From NCBI GenBank assembly GCA_016708105.1, contig JADJGJ010000001.1, forward strand, positions 1,426,001 to 1,490,000: 64,000 nucleotides of DNA, given 5' to 3'. The stretch is from Crocinitomicaceae bacterium. GTDB lineage: Bacteria; Bacteroidota; Bacteroidia; Flavobacteriales_D; Crocinitomicaceae. The position numbers and the translations under genes were made by a program. Positions within the stretch are counted from its first letter, which is position 1. Each line of letters starts with the position of its first letter. The notes under the pieces are model-generated. The model had not been told where the DNA came from, made no database searches, and saw only the letters and a list, made by a program, of their open reading frames with translations. Shown in pieces: positions 1-8,441 of the stretch.

Positions 1-1
1 T

Positions 2-1492
2 AAAAAAGAGAAAATCAAATTCACGTTTGCTCTAGGTTTTTGTTTTGCAGCCGGTTTGTATACGCACTACTTTCTCTTCTATACGTTGATTGTGATTGGT
101 GTTAGCGGCTTTGTTTTTTTTAATAGAACTAATTGGAAAAATTATTTGCTTGCAACCCTGCTTGCTATTGTATTATACATTCCGCATGTACCTATTACAT
201 TGCATCATCTTTCGGTTGGCGGATTAGGGTGGTTAGGTGAACCTGATCCTTTATTTATTTTTGATTTTATATTCTACGCATTTAATCAATCACTGTTGAT
301 TTTATTGGGGGTATTGATACTTATTCTCATTTCTTTTTTCTTTAGTGAACAGACAGAAAAGATTTCGGCAAAATATTATTGGTTATCTGCCTATTTCTTT
401 TTTGGTGTGGTTTTGGGAGGCTATCTCATTTCATATTTAGTAACGCCGGTACTTAAAATTCCGGTTCTCATTTTTGTTTTTCCTTTTCTACTGCTCATGA
501 TTTCTGCCTTGTTGTCAAGATTAAAAGGGACAATCTATTTTGCTTCAGCCATGGGTTTGCTGATACTTTTTTCATCGCTCGCTGAGCAGAAATTATTTGA
601 TACTCGGCACATGGGATATCGTGAAACGGCAAAGCATTTAGTTGAATGGAATAAAAAATATGGTGATGAAAATATTTATGCGGTGTACAATTTGAGTAAT
701 CCTGATTACATGAATTTTTATGCTACTCAATTTGGTGACAGCGTTTATTTTGAACGTAACCTAATTGAGTTTTCAGATGCTCCGCAAGTGAGACGTGATT
801 TGGCATTACGTGATGAGCCGTACTGCGTTGTGGGTTACTCAGAACGACTCACGCTACCGCAGATTTTTGAAATTGTACAAGAATTTTACCCGCTGATTAT
901 TGAATCATTTCACTATGAAAATTCAGCCGTTTTTCTCATGAAAAGAAATGACCAATTGGAAAGATCAAATGAACTAACTCAACCTGGGAAAAAGCTGATT
1001 TCAGAATTTTTATTCGAGTCCGGTGGACAAGACAAATGGACCTATAAAATGAACTTCTTGAAAACTGATTCTATCACAAAAAGCCTAATATATAAGCTTA
1101 ATGCTGATAATATGTACGGACCGGATTTTGTCATCAGAAAAAATGAAATGAATCAAAATATGGTGTCATATATCAAAGTAGAAATTGAAGCTGCAATTCC
1201 GGATGATGCCCAATTAACCATTGGAATATCTGCCATGCGTAACGGGCAATTTGTGCAACATCAGAATGAAAACTGGTGGTTAGGATATGATTTGGAAGAA
1301 ATGATTTTATCTACTCAAGATTCAGTTACAGGCATTGGAAAATCATACTTTGCGTTCAACTTACCTATTTTTATTGAGCCAGATGATGAATTGAAATTTT
1401 CTCTTTGGAACAGAAATGGAAAGGAGATCAAGATATTTAAATTCAAAATTGTTTTGGTTGAAGATGTGTGGTCAGATCATTTACATCAATGA
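2..1492 (+). CDS. Membrane glycosyltransferase, GT39/PMT-like, 5' end outside the window
   Basis: The reading frame is open to the left edge, so the start lies outside the window; the TTG at 56 is probably an internal codon. The visible part begins with several hydrophobic segments over roughly its first 190 residues, including the LYTHYF sequence common in GT39 (dolichyl-phosphate-mannose mannosyltransferase-like) proteins, then continues as a soluble domain of about 290 residues. Family knowledge suggests transfer of a sugar from a polyprenyl-phosphate donor at the cytoplasmic membrane. The catalytic first loop with its acidic residues would be upstream and is not visible, so the assignment rests on the middle membrane part only. 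No operon partner is visible; the next gene follows after about 90 bp. Confidence 0.6.
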   Translation, partial: KKEKIKFTFALGFCFAAGLYTHYFLFYTLIVIGVSGFVFFNRTNWKNYLLATLLAIVLYIPHVPITLHHLSVGGLGWLGEPDPLFIFDFIFYAFNQSLLILLGVLILILISFFFSEQTEKISAKYYWLSAYFFFGVVLGGYLISYLVTPVLKIPVLIFVFPFLLLMISALLSRLKGTIYFASAMGLLILFSSLAEQKLFDTRHMGYRETAKHLVEWNKKYGDENIYAVYNLSNPDYMNFYATQFGDSVYFERNLIEFSDAPQVRRDLALRDEPYCVVGYSERLTLPQIFEIVQEFYPLIIESFHYENSAVFLMKRNDQLERSNELTQPGKKLISEFLFESGGQDKWTYKMNFLKTDSITKSLIYKLNADNMYGPDFVIRKNEMNQNMVSYIKVEIEAAIPDDAQLTIGISAMRNGQFVQHQNENWWLGYDLEEMILSTQDSVTGIGKSYFAFNLPIFIEPDDELKFSLWNRNGKEIKIFKFKIVLVEDVWSDHLHQ

Positions 1493-1581
1493 CGAATCAA
1501 AAATCTGATCTTTAAAAAATCTGATTTGTCAATTTTCTGCTTTGTTGATTGAAAAATAATAAATTAGCAAGAAAAAACAAG

Positions 1582-2289
1582 ATGGCTAAAACACAAAATA
1601 ATTATCGCAGAGTACGCTTGTTAATTGGAACGCTTGGCATGTTACTGCCGGTTATTTTACCAATTTTTCACGGGTATGTAAATTCGCTTACCGGAAGTGA
1701 TTATGAGGTTTGGTTGCGTTCAATCAGTCATTACAACTATAGTTATGCAAGTGTAATTTTCACCGGTGTTCTTACCTCATTTGGCTTATTGCTGATGAGT
1801 TACAAAGGGTATCCTGATGGAAGTTTTTGGGTGCGTGATGATACGGTTACTTCACTTGCCGGTGTTTTGGCAATAGTGGTTGCATTAATTCCAACGCTGC
1901 ATGATTGCAGTTTGATGTGTACTCCAAATTCGCACCATAAAAATTATCTGTCAGTGATCCATTTAATTTCAGCGGGAGGATTTCTAATTTTACTCGGTAT
2001 CATGTCAGCACATAAATTTACAATGGGCCGTAGCCAAGATGTTTATCACATTCGCCGCCGCAGAGCATATCGAACATTTGGTTATACAACTATTCTTTCA
2101 ATTCTGACACTTGCAATTTTGTTCGCACTAGAAATGACCGGTGGAAATACCGTATTTATTTTTGAAGCAATTGCGCTCTTTGCTTTCGGATTTGCTTGGC
2201 TTTTGAAAGGTAAGGCAGCATTTTTTGTTGCACTGGGTTTAATTACCCGTGATGAACTTATCAAAGCACGCAGCGGTGATGAAGAATAA
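1582..2289 (+). CDS. Six-TM integral membrane protein of unknown function (DUF998-like)
   Basis: The protein has about 235 residues and six clear hydrophobic segments spread over its whole length, with short loops and a charged C-terminus (ARSGDEE). I chose the ATG at 1582 (MAKTQNNYRR) over an in-frame TTG at 1549, because the extra residues are only lysine and asparagine-rich. The pattern, with the FHGYVNSLTG and SHYNYSY segments between the first two helices, resembles DUF998-type membrane proteins, but I see no catalytic motif. It follows the GT39-like gene on the same strand after about 90 bp and may be co-transcribed with it. No function is proposed. Confidence 0.7.
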   Translation: MAKTQNNYRRVRLLIGTLGMLLPVILPIFHGYVNSLTGSDYEVWLRSISHYNYSYASVIFTGVLTSFGLLLMSYKGYPDGSFWVRDDTVTSLAGVLAIVVALIPTLHDCSLMCTPNSHHKNYLSVIHLISAGGFLILLGIMSAHKFTMGRSQDVYHIRRRRAYRTFGYTTILSILTLAILFALEMTGGNTVFIFEAIALFAFGFAWLLKGKAAFFVALGLITRDELIKARSGDEE

Positions 2290-2341
2290 TTTCTTATTCA
2301 TCAAGTAATTTCAATACCCAATTCTGCAAAAGAATAGTTTA

Positions 2342-2458
2342 CTAATCTTCACATTCAACTTGTCCGGTTCCACTGCATCGAGGGCAAGCATTGCGCCATA
2401 CTTTTTCACCTGCACCACCACACATATTGCAAATAAATCTTCCTTCACCATTACAACT
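2342..2458 (-). pseudogene. 3' fragment of a CxxCxGxG-repeat gene cut off by an IS
   Basis: This stretch reads in one frame to a TAG stop (CTA on the + strand at 2342-2344) and encodes SCNGEGRFICNM, then CGGAG, CPRCSGTG and QVECED. It has no start of its own. Removing the IS1634-type element and one copy of the 37-bp flanking repeat joins it in frame to the 5' part at 4057-4447. The joined gene would encode a protein of about 158 residues with ten CxxC-type motifs. It is probably not translated now. Confidence 0.85.
2422..2458. repeat. 37-bp direct repeat (target duplication), left copy
   Basis: These 37 bp are identical to 4057-4093 and directly abut the left tip of the IS1634-type element. 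The repeated bases belong to the disrupted zinc-finger gene, and one copy restores an uninterrupted frame, so this is best read as a target-site duplication. IS1634 itself is known for long, variable target duplications. Confidence 0.85.
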
Positions 2459-4056
2459 CCTGACTTGTCCCTTTTAGTGCGGTAGATTTAATTTTGCAAT
2501 AAGCTCCGTCATTTTCTGAGATGGGTTTGCCTTTATAGTTACAGTTTTTTGCGTGATCAGATTCAATATTTCTCCATCAACGATTTTTTTGACTCGTCTA
2601 TAAATTTTCTTATTGAGATACCTGTTTTTAGTTCTATGTGTTTTGATATCACTAATGCAATAAAACAAATGAGCATATGAAGTTTGATGGGATCTTCCTT
2701 AAAATGAAAAATTGGTCTTGTTTGTAGGTCGTTTTTTGATATTCTGAAGGCTTGTTCAATTTTATAAAGTTCATGGTAGCGCTCTATTATTGTTTTGTCG
2801 TCAGCCGTTGATTCTTCAATGTTCGTATAATATCCTTTTATCCCTAGAAGTTTGCGAGTTTTCTCAATTAGAATTTCATTGAGTTCAATTTGCTGATTTT
2901 TTGTTTGGGTGAATTTTAATTTTTTAGTTTTTGACGGCTTTGCAATAACTTGTTTTGCTTTGTCTATTTGTTTTTCCATTTCATGCTTATCCTTACGGTA
3001 TCTGACATCTGAATAACTGCAAATCAAATATCCATTATCGGTTTTAATGCGTATGCTTTTTCCGTTTTCTCTGTTGATATTTTTGTCAATGGTGTCGAGC
3101 ATAGTTGCGGAGACGTTTGCGAGTCTTGCCCCCACGATGTAGTTGATGTTGTTCTGGATTAATTGTTGTACATTTTCTGAACTGATCATTGCAGCATCTG
3201 CTACAACGGTGAAGTTTTGTACACCATTTCTTTTAATAAAATCATTAATAACCGGGATGATTGTGTGACCTTCAAAGTATTACCCGAAAACACTTCATAC
3301 GACACGGGAAAACCCTCTTTACTCACCATCAGCGCAATGAGTATCTGAGGCTGTTGAGATTTGTTGTCTTTTGAAAAGCCATTCATTCGCAACTCATCTT
3401 CTTTAAATGTCTCAAAATAAAGTGTGGTTACATCATAAAACAGAATGTCATAGTTGAATGAGTAATACCTTCTAGCGAAGTCAACAACTTTTTTTTCTAC
3501 TTTTTCTTCAAGTTGATGCACTCTGGGGCAATCTTGTAATATGTCTTGCGACTATGGCTGATACCAAAGAACAGTTTGATCAACTCTAAGGAACGAAGTT
3601 TGGATGCCGGTTCAAATATTCTAATGGTAACCAAATCATTTAACAACGAGGGAAAATCATTTAGTTTAAGAGTGTCTTGTATCGCTCTAATTTGTTTGTA
3701 AAAAAAATGGTATTTGATGCCAACAAAAGTGCTGTGATTAAGATGCAACAATTTGTTGGGATTTTCATCCGGAAAATTGAAGTTTGCATCGTGGAATTTT
3801 TTATCCACTCCTCTGCCATTTTCATTAACTCAACAAATTCATCCGCTGTATGTGCAGAACCCATGTGTTGTATTACTTTCCTCTTGTTATTCTCGTAACG
3901 AACTACTTGAACAGCCCTTGCCATAGAGGCCGTTTTTACAACCCTTATTTTCATTCAAAAATCAGCATTAGTGCGGTAAATTTAGCCTTTTTTAAAACAC
4001 CTCGTTTGATTATGAGGGAGTTAGCTCCGCACTAAATTTGGTGGGGACAAGTCAGG
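2459..4056. mobile_element. IS1634-family insertion sequence, about 1.6 kb, degenerate
   Basis: The element is bounded by inverted repeats: it starts CCTGACTTGTCCC at 2459 and ends GGGACAAGTCAGG at 4056 (13 bp exact), and the sequence TTTAGTGCGG recurs just inside both ends. A 37-bp direct repeat flanks it. It carries one leftward transposase gene broken by several frameshifts. It is inserted in a gene for a secreted protein with DnaJ-type cysteine motifs. The family call rests on the transposase motifs FYDVTTLYFET and ADAAM and on the long target duplication. Confidence 0.85.
2474..3954 (-). pseudogene. IS1634-family transposase, at least four frameshifts
   Basis: Read leftward from the ATG at 3954, the frame is broken near 3800, 3520, 3285 and 2600; the pieces join into one transposase of about 490 residues ending NLPH at 2474. 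Visible parts are the N-terminal SMARAVQVVRYENNKRK segment, the first catalytic Asp in FYDVTTLYFET, the second in VVADAAMIS and the Glu in YKIEQAFRISKNDL, that is, the DDE triad of the IS4/IS1634 supergroup. At 3285 the break looks like loss of one T from a short T run. With four breaks it is unlikely to be active, unless the breaks are sequencing errors in homopolymers. Confidence 0.85.
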
Positions 4057-4447
4057 ACATATTGCAAATAAATCTTCCTTCACCATTACAACTGTGACAA
4101 TGGTTCCATCCTTTGCCTGAACAGTTGATGCATGAAATACCTTCAAGACCATCACCTCCGCATGTTGCACAAGTGTCTTCATTTATTTTGCCTGCACCAT
4201 TACATGCCCTGCAGGTTATGTCTGCTGTTCCGGTTTCATTGCAACGATAGCAAGCTTCTTGCCCATCACCGTGACACGTATTGCATGTGTTATACCCTCC
4301 GGTACAAAAATTACACGGACGTGCAAAAGGTTCATCAACCATGCCCTCACCATTACAATCCGGACATACACATTTCTCTTGACTCAATGCAAGACCTGAA
4401 TAGCTAAGTGAGCTAAGCAGAATAATTATCGAAAAAATAGTTTTCAT
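4052..4447 (-). pseudogene. 5' part of secreted CxxCxGxG-repeat protein, truncated by IS1634
   Basis: Starts at the ATG at 4447 with a signal peptide (MKTIFSIIILLSSLSYSGLALS), followed by eight motifs of the CxxCxGxG type also found in the central zinc-binding region of DnaJ (for example CPDCNGEG, CNTCHGDG, CRACNGAG, CATCGGDG, CHSCNGEG). There is no J domain. At 4056 the frame enters the IS and stops after three bases of new coding (NMS, then TGA). The original C-terminus, with two more motifs, is at 2342-2458. Role unknown; the family motif suggests zinc binding in an exported protein. Confidence 0.8.
4057..4093. repeat. 37-bp direct repeat (target duplication), right copy
   Basis: Identical over 37 bp to 2422-2458 and directly abutting the right tip of the IS1634-type element. 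Beyond 4093 the two flanks differ (GTGACAATGG here against the IS tip on the left), so the match has sharp ends, as expected for a duplication made on insertion. Confidence 0.85.
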
Positions 4448-4640
4448 ACACTTGATTTTTTATCAAATGTAAACCAGAAAAAAGGTCAAAAAAAGAGGTA
4501 AGTGAAATGTCATATCCGTTTAGTGAAAAGTCAGTTGCGGAGATGATTTGTTGACGTTGTTGTGGTGATTATTATTTAGAATTTATAGTGTAATCGCCTA
4601 CAAGAAAAATGTTAAATTGATCTGAGAAAAGATCCAAGGA

Positions 4641-4950
4641 TTATTTTTTTTTTACTGAGTTGACGATGTATTCAAGTTTGGTTTTTGCTTCAAACTTTGG
4701 TCGTGACATAACCTTATAATAAATTACCACTTGTCCAACTGACATGGTGATCAAATCTTCACAGTAAGTTTCGCTCTCAAGAGAATAGGTATAGCTTGAA
4801 TGATGGCCGTGTACGCCATGCTCATTCATGAATTCAGCCTTGGTAATATCATTAGCACCTAACAATTCATATTCAGATGTATGGCAGATGTTGTAAAGGA
4901 AAAAATCATCCACTTGATCATCCGTATTTGTATAGTCAGGACAGTATCCC
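4641..4950 (-). pseudogene. 3' part of a lipoprotein gene split by IS256
   Basis: The frame is open from the IS edge at 4950 (GYCPDYTNTDD...) to the stop at 4641 and ends EYIVNSVKKK. A GTG at 4913 could serve as a start but the upstream residues look coding. The fragment contains an ITMSVGQVVIYYKVMSRP segment typical of a beta-strand-rich domain end. Its 5' partner is the fragment at 6271-6634: same strand and an uninterrupted sense when the IS is removed. I do not recognise the family. About 190 bp to its left, before the CxxC gene, hold nothing I can name. Confidence 0.7.
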
Positions 4951-4973
4951 TAAAAGTGTGTAAGTAGTTCCGG

Positions 4974-6168
4974 CTACGGTTTAATTCTTTCTCCAAAAAT
5001 AATCATAAATTGATTTAATATTTCACCCCAACTTCTGATGGGCATGGTCCATCGTTTTGTTGCTTCTCTTATTGCTAAAAAACGGATTTGATTACGGCAT
5101 CGTCTGTCGGGTATGATAGTTTATTTTTAGTGTACTTTCTGATTTTTCCGTTCAGATTTTCAATAACATTGGTTGTATAAATAATTTTTCTGATTTCAAC
5201 CGGGAAGTCAAGAAACGCAGTTAGTTCCCTCCCAGTTGGCGCGCCAACTTTTAATAGCATAACCGTATTTACCGCCCCATTTTTTCAAGGTCATCTAGAG
5301 CGATAGCGGCAGCATCACGGTTTGGAGCATTGTAAATATGTTTCATATCAGCTGAGAACTCTTTCCTGTCTTTGTAGGAAACGTACTTGCAAGAGTTTCG
5401 TATTTGGTGTACCACGCAGATTTGTTTTGTTGATTCGGGAAAATAGCATGGATAGTTTCTGTAAATCCCTTGAGATTATCGGTAGCTGTGATGAGTATAT
5501 CTCTTACGCCTCTGGCTTTCAAGTCAGTCAGTACGGACATCCAAAAGGCAGCAGATTCATTTTTTCCAAGCCACATTCCAAGCACCTCCTTTTTACCATC
5601 AATACTAAGTCCAATAGCAATGTAAACTGTTTTTTCAACCACTCTTGAGTTTTCTCGAACCTTGAAAACAATACCATCCATCCAAACTACGAGATAGACC
5701 GGATCAAGAGCACGATTTTGCTAAGGCACTCACATCGCTCAATACACGCTCGGTAATGCGAGATATTGTAGATGTTGACACATCAAAATTGTAGAGCTCT
5801 CGAATCTGTTCTTCAATATCGCTCACGGACATTCCTTTGGCATACATTGAGACAATAATATTCTCTACACCCTCAACCATGCTCTTGCGTTTTGGAACCA
5901 GAATAGGGTTAAATTCTGACTGGCGATCGCGTGGCACTTTTACCTCCATTTCGCCTTCTTTGGTTTTGAGTCGCTTGGTTATGTGACCGTTTCTGGCATT
6001 TTTACCATCGGATCTTTCATGTTTTTCATAACCAAGGTGAGCATCCATTTCACCTTCTAATAACTGTTCTATGCCTCGTTTCTGAAGCTCTTCAATAAAA
6101 CTATTCAAGGCATCTCCTGTCTTGAACTGCTTTAAAAATTCTTTAGTTAATAATTCCTCTTTTTTCAT
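4974..6168 (-). pseudogene. IS256-family (mutator-type) transposase, multiple frameshifts
   Basis: Starts MKKEELLTKEFLKQF at 6168. The N-terminal 150 residues are intact (LEGEMDAHLGY, then RNGHITKRLKTKEGEMEVKVPRDRQ). The frame then breaks near 5715, 5430, 5285, 5235 and 5085. The catalytic parts remain readable: Asp in VVWMDGIVFKV, Asp in ATDNLKGFTE, Glu in TTNVIENLNGKIRK, followed by the end FGERIKP and a stop at 4974-4976. The ancestral protein would be about 395 residues, normal for IS256. With this many breaks it is dead unless reading errors are responsible. Confidence 0.85.
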
Positions 6169-6188
6169 ACATTATGTGTTAAAGCCAC

Positions 6189-6254
6189 CCAAAAAGTTAT
6201 TTCCGAAATTTTTTTTGACTGTTAAAGGTCAAAAAATTTCAGAATAACTTTTGG
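6189..6254. repeat. Subterminal inverted repeat inside the IS256 right end
   Basis: Two arms of about 27-31 bp (6189-6219 and 6228-6254) are near-perfect reverse complements around an 8-base loop. Each arm contains an AAAGTTATT or AATAACTTT stretch and a run of A or T. It lies between the transposase start (6168) and the right tip, so it overlaps the expected transposase promoter and could be a transposase-binding or transcription-blocking hairpin. Confidence 0.7.
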
Positions 6255-6270
6255 CCTTACACACTTTTTG

Positions 6271-6634
6271 AGATGCTACCATAGTCAGAAATTTTTAAGG
6301 TATAGATAGTGCCCTCGTACAATTCAGATGCATAGAAATTTTTTGGTCCTGAGCTCTCTGATATTTCAAATTCAGGTTTTACCGGAAAAGAATAGGCAAA
6401 CAAATTTTCATAATCATAAGATTCAAATTCAGGAACTTTTGAATTATTATATCTGGCAACATCTTCGTTTGCTTCAAACAGAGGATAAGTGCTTGTTTCT
6501 TCCTTTTCTGGCTCACGTGAATTTTCAGGGATAACAGAATCTGTAGCGCCAGAATTATTATTGCAAGAAGTGAATAAAGTCAAAGTGAGCATCATTGACG
6601 CAACCACCAAATAATTTAAAATTGGAATCCTCAT
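6271..6634 (-). pseudogene. 5' part of a lipoprotein gene, truncated by IS256
   Basis: Starts MRIPILNYLVVASMM at 6634. The hydrophobic N-terminus ends in the lipobox LFTSC with Cys near residue 24, so the product would be an exported lipoprotein. An acidic, Glu/Ser-rich spacer (ENSREPEKEE) follows, then a domain with the FYASELYEGTIYTLKISDYGS segment, where the IS interrupts it; the IS supplies a stop after ISKSV (6257). The rest is at 4641-4950. The intact protein would have about 220 residues. Function unknown. Confidence 0.75.
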
Positions 6635-6930
6635 GTTTTAAATGTATTAAAATTTTTCATCTTGAATTCGTGCAATTATAAAAAATGTCTTCATGAATGG
6701 CGCCAATTGGTCCGGCGTTTATTAAAGATTCTTAATCTTGCGCCAAAGAAAAGTAATGAGAGAAATATTCAAGACTTTATTCCCGAAGTGAATTTTCTAT
6801 TTTCTCCATTTTAATTATTGATGATCTTTTCATGAGGCTGAACTCCAAGAGTCTTTTCAGTACATCCGGCATCATGGTAGAACTAATCATTCTTTATAAA
6901 TGTAGTAAGTTGTGAAATTTTCGTTTAGTT
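6635..6930. other. Intergenic stretch, no confident gene
   Basis: This lies upstream of the split lipoprotein gene. The sequence TACATTTA at the lipoprotein side (just before its ATG) is one base from the TAnnTTTG promoter element. A leftward 37-codon reading frame (6782-6895, MISSTMMPDVLKRLLEF...) is present but too short and unsupported to call. Nothing else is recognisable. Confidence 0.4.
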
Positions 6931-7083
6931 CCTATTTCAACACTGTAACATGTCCACGCAGCGTGATGTAGGGATTCTCAAAACAATCAGATTCAAGTTT
7001 GATGTAATAGACATAAACGCCATCTTGCACCAAGGTGCCGTTGTAGATACCGTCCCACTTTTCATAAGGATCATGGGAAAGGA
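6931..7083 (-). pseudogene. Duplicated 3' end of the T9SS type B surface-protein gene
   Basis: This 153-bp block matches 8671-8823 with about four mismatches. Read leftward it encodes the last 48 residues of the 8672-11683 protein (SHDPYEKWDGIYNG ... RGHVTVLK, stop at 6932-6934) with one Phe-to-Tyr change. There is no start and upstream of 7083 the similarity stops abruptly. It is a remnant or a duplication formed when the Fic cassette arrived. The pair forms direct repeats 1,740 bp apart around the Fic gene. Confidence 0.9.
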
Positions 7084-7134
7084 ATGAATAGATCTAAGCT
7101 GTCAACTCCGTGCCGGTGTCATCAGGAGCTATAA

Positions 7135-8373
7135 TTACATCATATCTATTTCTTTATCTTTTGGGTATAATCCCGGAAATAGTATTGGGGAATACGAGAT
7201 TGGATAACGGACAAAGTATATGACTTCTTTACCTTCCTTTACATACTTTAAAAGCCCCATTTCAAATAAAGGATCTACTATTAATTTAAGTGTTTTGTCT
7301 GATGATCCTGTAATTCTCAAGGCTTCAGATTTCGTTATCTTTCCCTTTAAAAATACATCTGTCAAAATATACTTGGCTTGAGGTCTTATCTTATTTCTGA
7401 GAATCATGATGTCTGAATATTTTTCAATTCGTTTGAGCATATTAGAAACATCAATCACTTCATACATATAGTCAATCTGATCAATGGCAGTGCGAAGAAA
7501 ATATTCGCAAAATCTGACCAGCATTTTATTGGAAAGATTACCTCTTCCGTCATAATCGTTGTATCGTGTTAAATCTGCATTTGAAAGATGTGCTTTGTAG
7601 TCTGAATTGGATCTGGCTAGTCCTCTTGAAATTGACCATAAGCCGGACGCATCCAAATTCTCATACATGAAGCTAGCATCTGAAAATAACCTCACCACGC
7701 GACCATTGCCATCAAGAAAAGGGTGTATCCAAGCAAGTCTGTGGTGGGACGCCGCTATTGAAATAATTCTTCTCACTTTGGATTGATTTGAATTATTTAT
7801 TGGTGAATAGACTTCTTCAAATCTATTCATGAAAAAAGGTAGTTGCGTTGAATCGGGTCCGATATGACGACCTACTTTCACTTCAAGTTTTCTAAATTCA
7901 CCCGGTATGACTTCTGAAAATGTTCCGGTTTCTGATTTGGCTTTTTTCATATCCTCAGGCAGTTGCTCGTAAAACATCCTATGTATATCTTTTAGGTATA
8001 TTGAAGAATATGGAGATTTTGCAGATGGAAATTTTTCGATCCCTTTGGTTATTAATGTGTGTACGTGTATATGAGCTTTCGCCTCGATTTGTCGGTTACG
8101 TTTTTCTTTATCGTCTGAAAACTCTTTATTAAGTGCTTTTTCTATATCAATGGGATGGGTGTCATGACCTTCTATCAGATTAGAGTAATAACTATTCATC
8201 GGTCTTAAAAAATCTCCAATTGCTGATTGGGTTATTGGGTTTAATGTTCCTGATAACTTAGATGCTTTTTCTATTAACTCAATTGCCAGATTCTCTAAAA
8301 CTTTTGAATCGTCTGAAGGAATTAATGGTTCCATAGCGTTAGGAGTTTTGTATAATTCGTATTCTGGTGCCAT
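7135..8373 (-). CDS. Fic-domain protein adenylyltransferase, class II (N-terminal inhibitory motif)
   Basis: The 412-residue protein has the Fic active-site motif HPFLDGNGR at 217-225, complete with the catalytic His and the phosphate-binding GNGR. An inhibitory helix motif SNLIEG, matching [S/T]xxxE[G/N], lies at 64-69, N-terminal to the Fic core, which defines class II. The C-terminal 90 residues look like a winged helix (KSEALRITGSSDKTLKLIVDPL). Such enzymes move AMP, or sometimes other nucleotides, from NTPs to hydroxyl side chains of target proteins; the inhibitory Glu normally keeps them off. The target is unknown. No separate antitoxin is adjacent, as expected with a built-in inhibitor. 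It lies alone in a cassette between two copies of a surface-protein 3' end, which points to recent arrival. Confidence 0.93.
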   Translation of the reverse strand: MAPEYELYKTPNAMEPLIPSDDSKVLENLAIELIEKASKLSGTLNPITQSAIGDFLRPMNSYYSNLIEGHDTHPIDIEKALNKEFSDDKEKRNRQIEAKAHIHVHTLITKGIEKFPSAKSPYSSIYLKDIHRMFYEQLPEDMKKAKSETGTFSEVIPGEFRKLEVKVGRHIGPDSTQLPFFMNRFEEVYSPINNSNQSKVRRIISIAASHHRLAWIHPFLDGNGRVVRLFSDASFMYENLDASGLWSISRGLARSNSDYKAHLSNADLTRYNDYDGRGNLSNKMLVRFCEYFLRTAIDQIDYMYEVIDVSNMLKRIEKYSDIMILRNKIRPQAKYILTDVFLKGKITKSEALRITGSSDKTLKLIVDPLFEMGLLKYVKEGKEVIYFVRYPISYSPILFPGLYPKDKEIDMM

Positions 8374-8393
8374 AAAGAAAAAATATGTTAAAT

Positions 8394-8441
8394 ATTCCGG
8401 TTGTTATTCCGGTTGTTATTCCGGTGGTTATTCCGGTGGTT
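8394..8441. repeat. Four tandem 12-bp repeats upstream of the Fic gene
   Basis: Units ATTCCGGTTGTT (8394, 8406) and ATTCCGGTGGTT (8418, 8430) follow each other without gaps. They start 20 bp before the Fic ATG (8373), within the expected promoter or leader. Two unit types in AABB order suggest stepwise duplication. They could be repeated operator sites or a length-variable leader; a stop codon (8404-8406) shows they are not part of the Fic coding frame. Confidence 0.85.

Larger units (their letters stand above)
4950..6270. mobile_element. IS256-family insertion sequence, about 1.32 kb, degenerate
   Basis: Ends are inverted: reading inward from the left C-T-AAAAGTGTGTAAG (from 4950) and from the right C-A-AAAAGTGTGTAAG (from 6270), 14 of 15 bases. 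It contains one leftward IS256-type transposase gene with several frameshifts. I find no convincing 8-9 bp target duplication: the left flank ends CAGTATCC and the right flank begins AGATGCTA. The duplication may have decayed, or the element may be a recombination product. It splits a lipoprotein gene. Confidence 0.85.

Noticed and set aside
2422..4093. 37-bp repeats as two native zinc-finger repeat units
   Set aside because: The match is 37 of 37 bases, ends exactly at the IS tips, and only one copy gives a continuous frame. Diverged protein repeats would not be identical at DNA level.
4942..6278. 8-bp target duplication at the IS256 ends
   Set aside because: Left CAGTATCC and right AGATGCTA do not match, so no duplication can be claimed.
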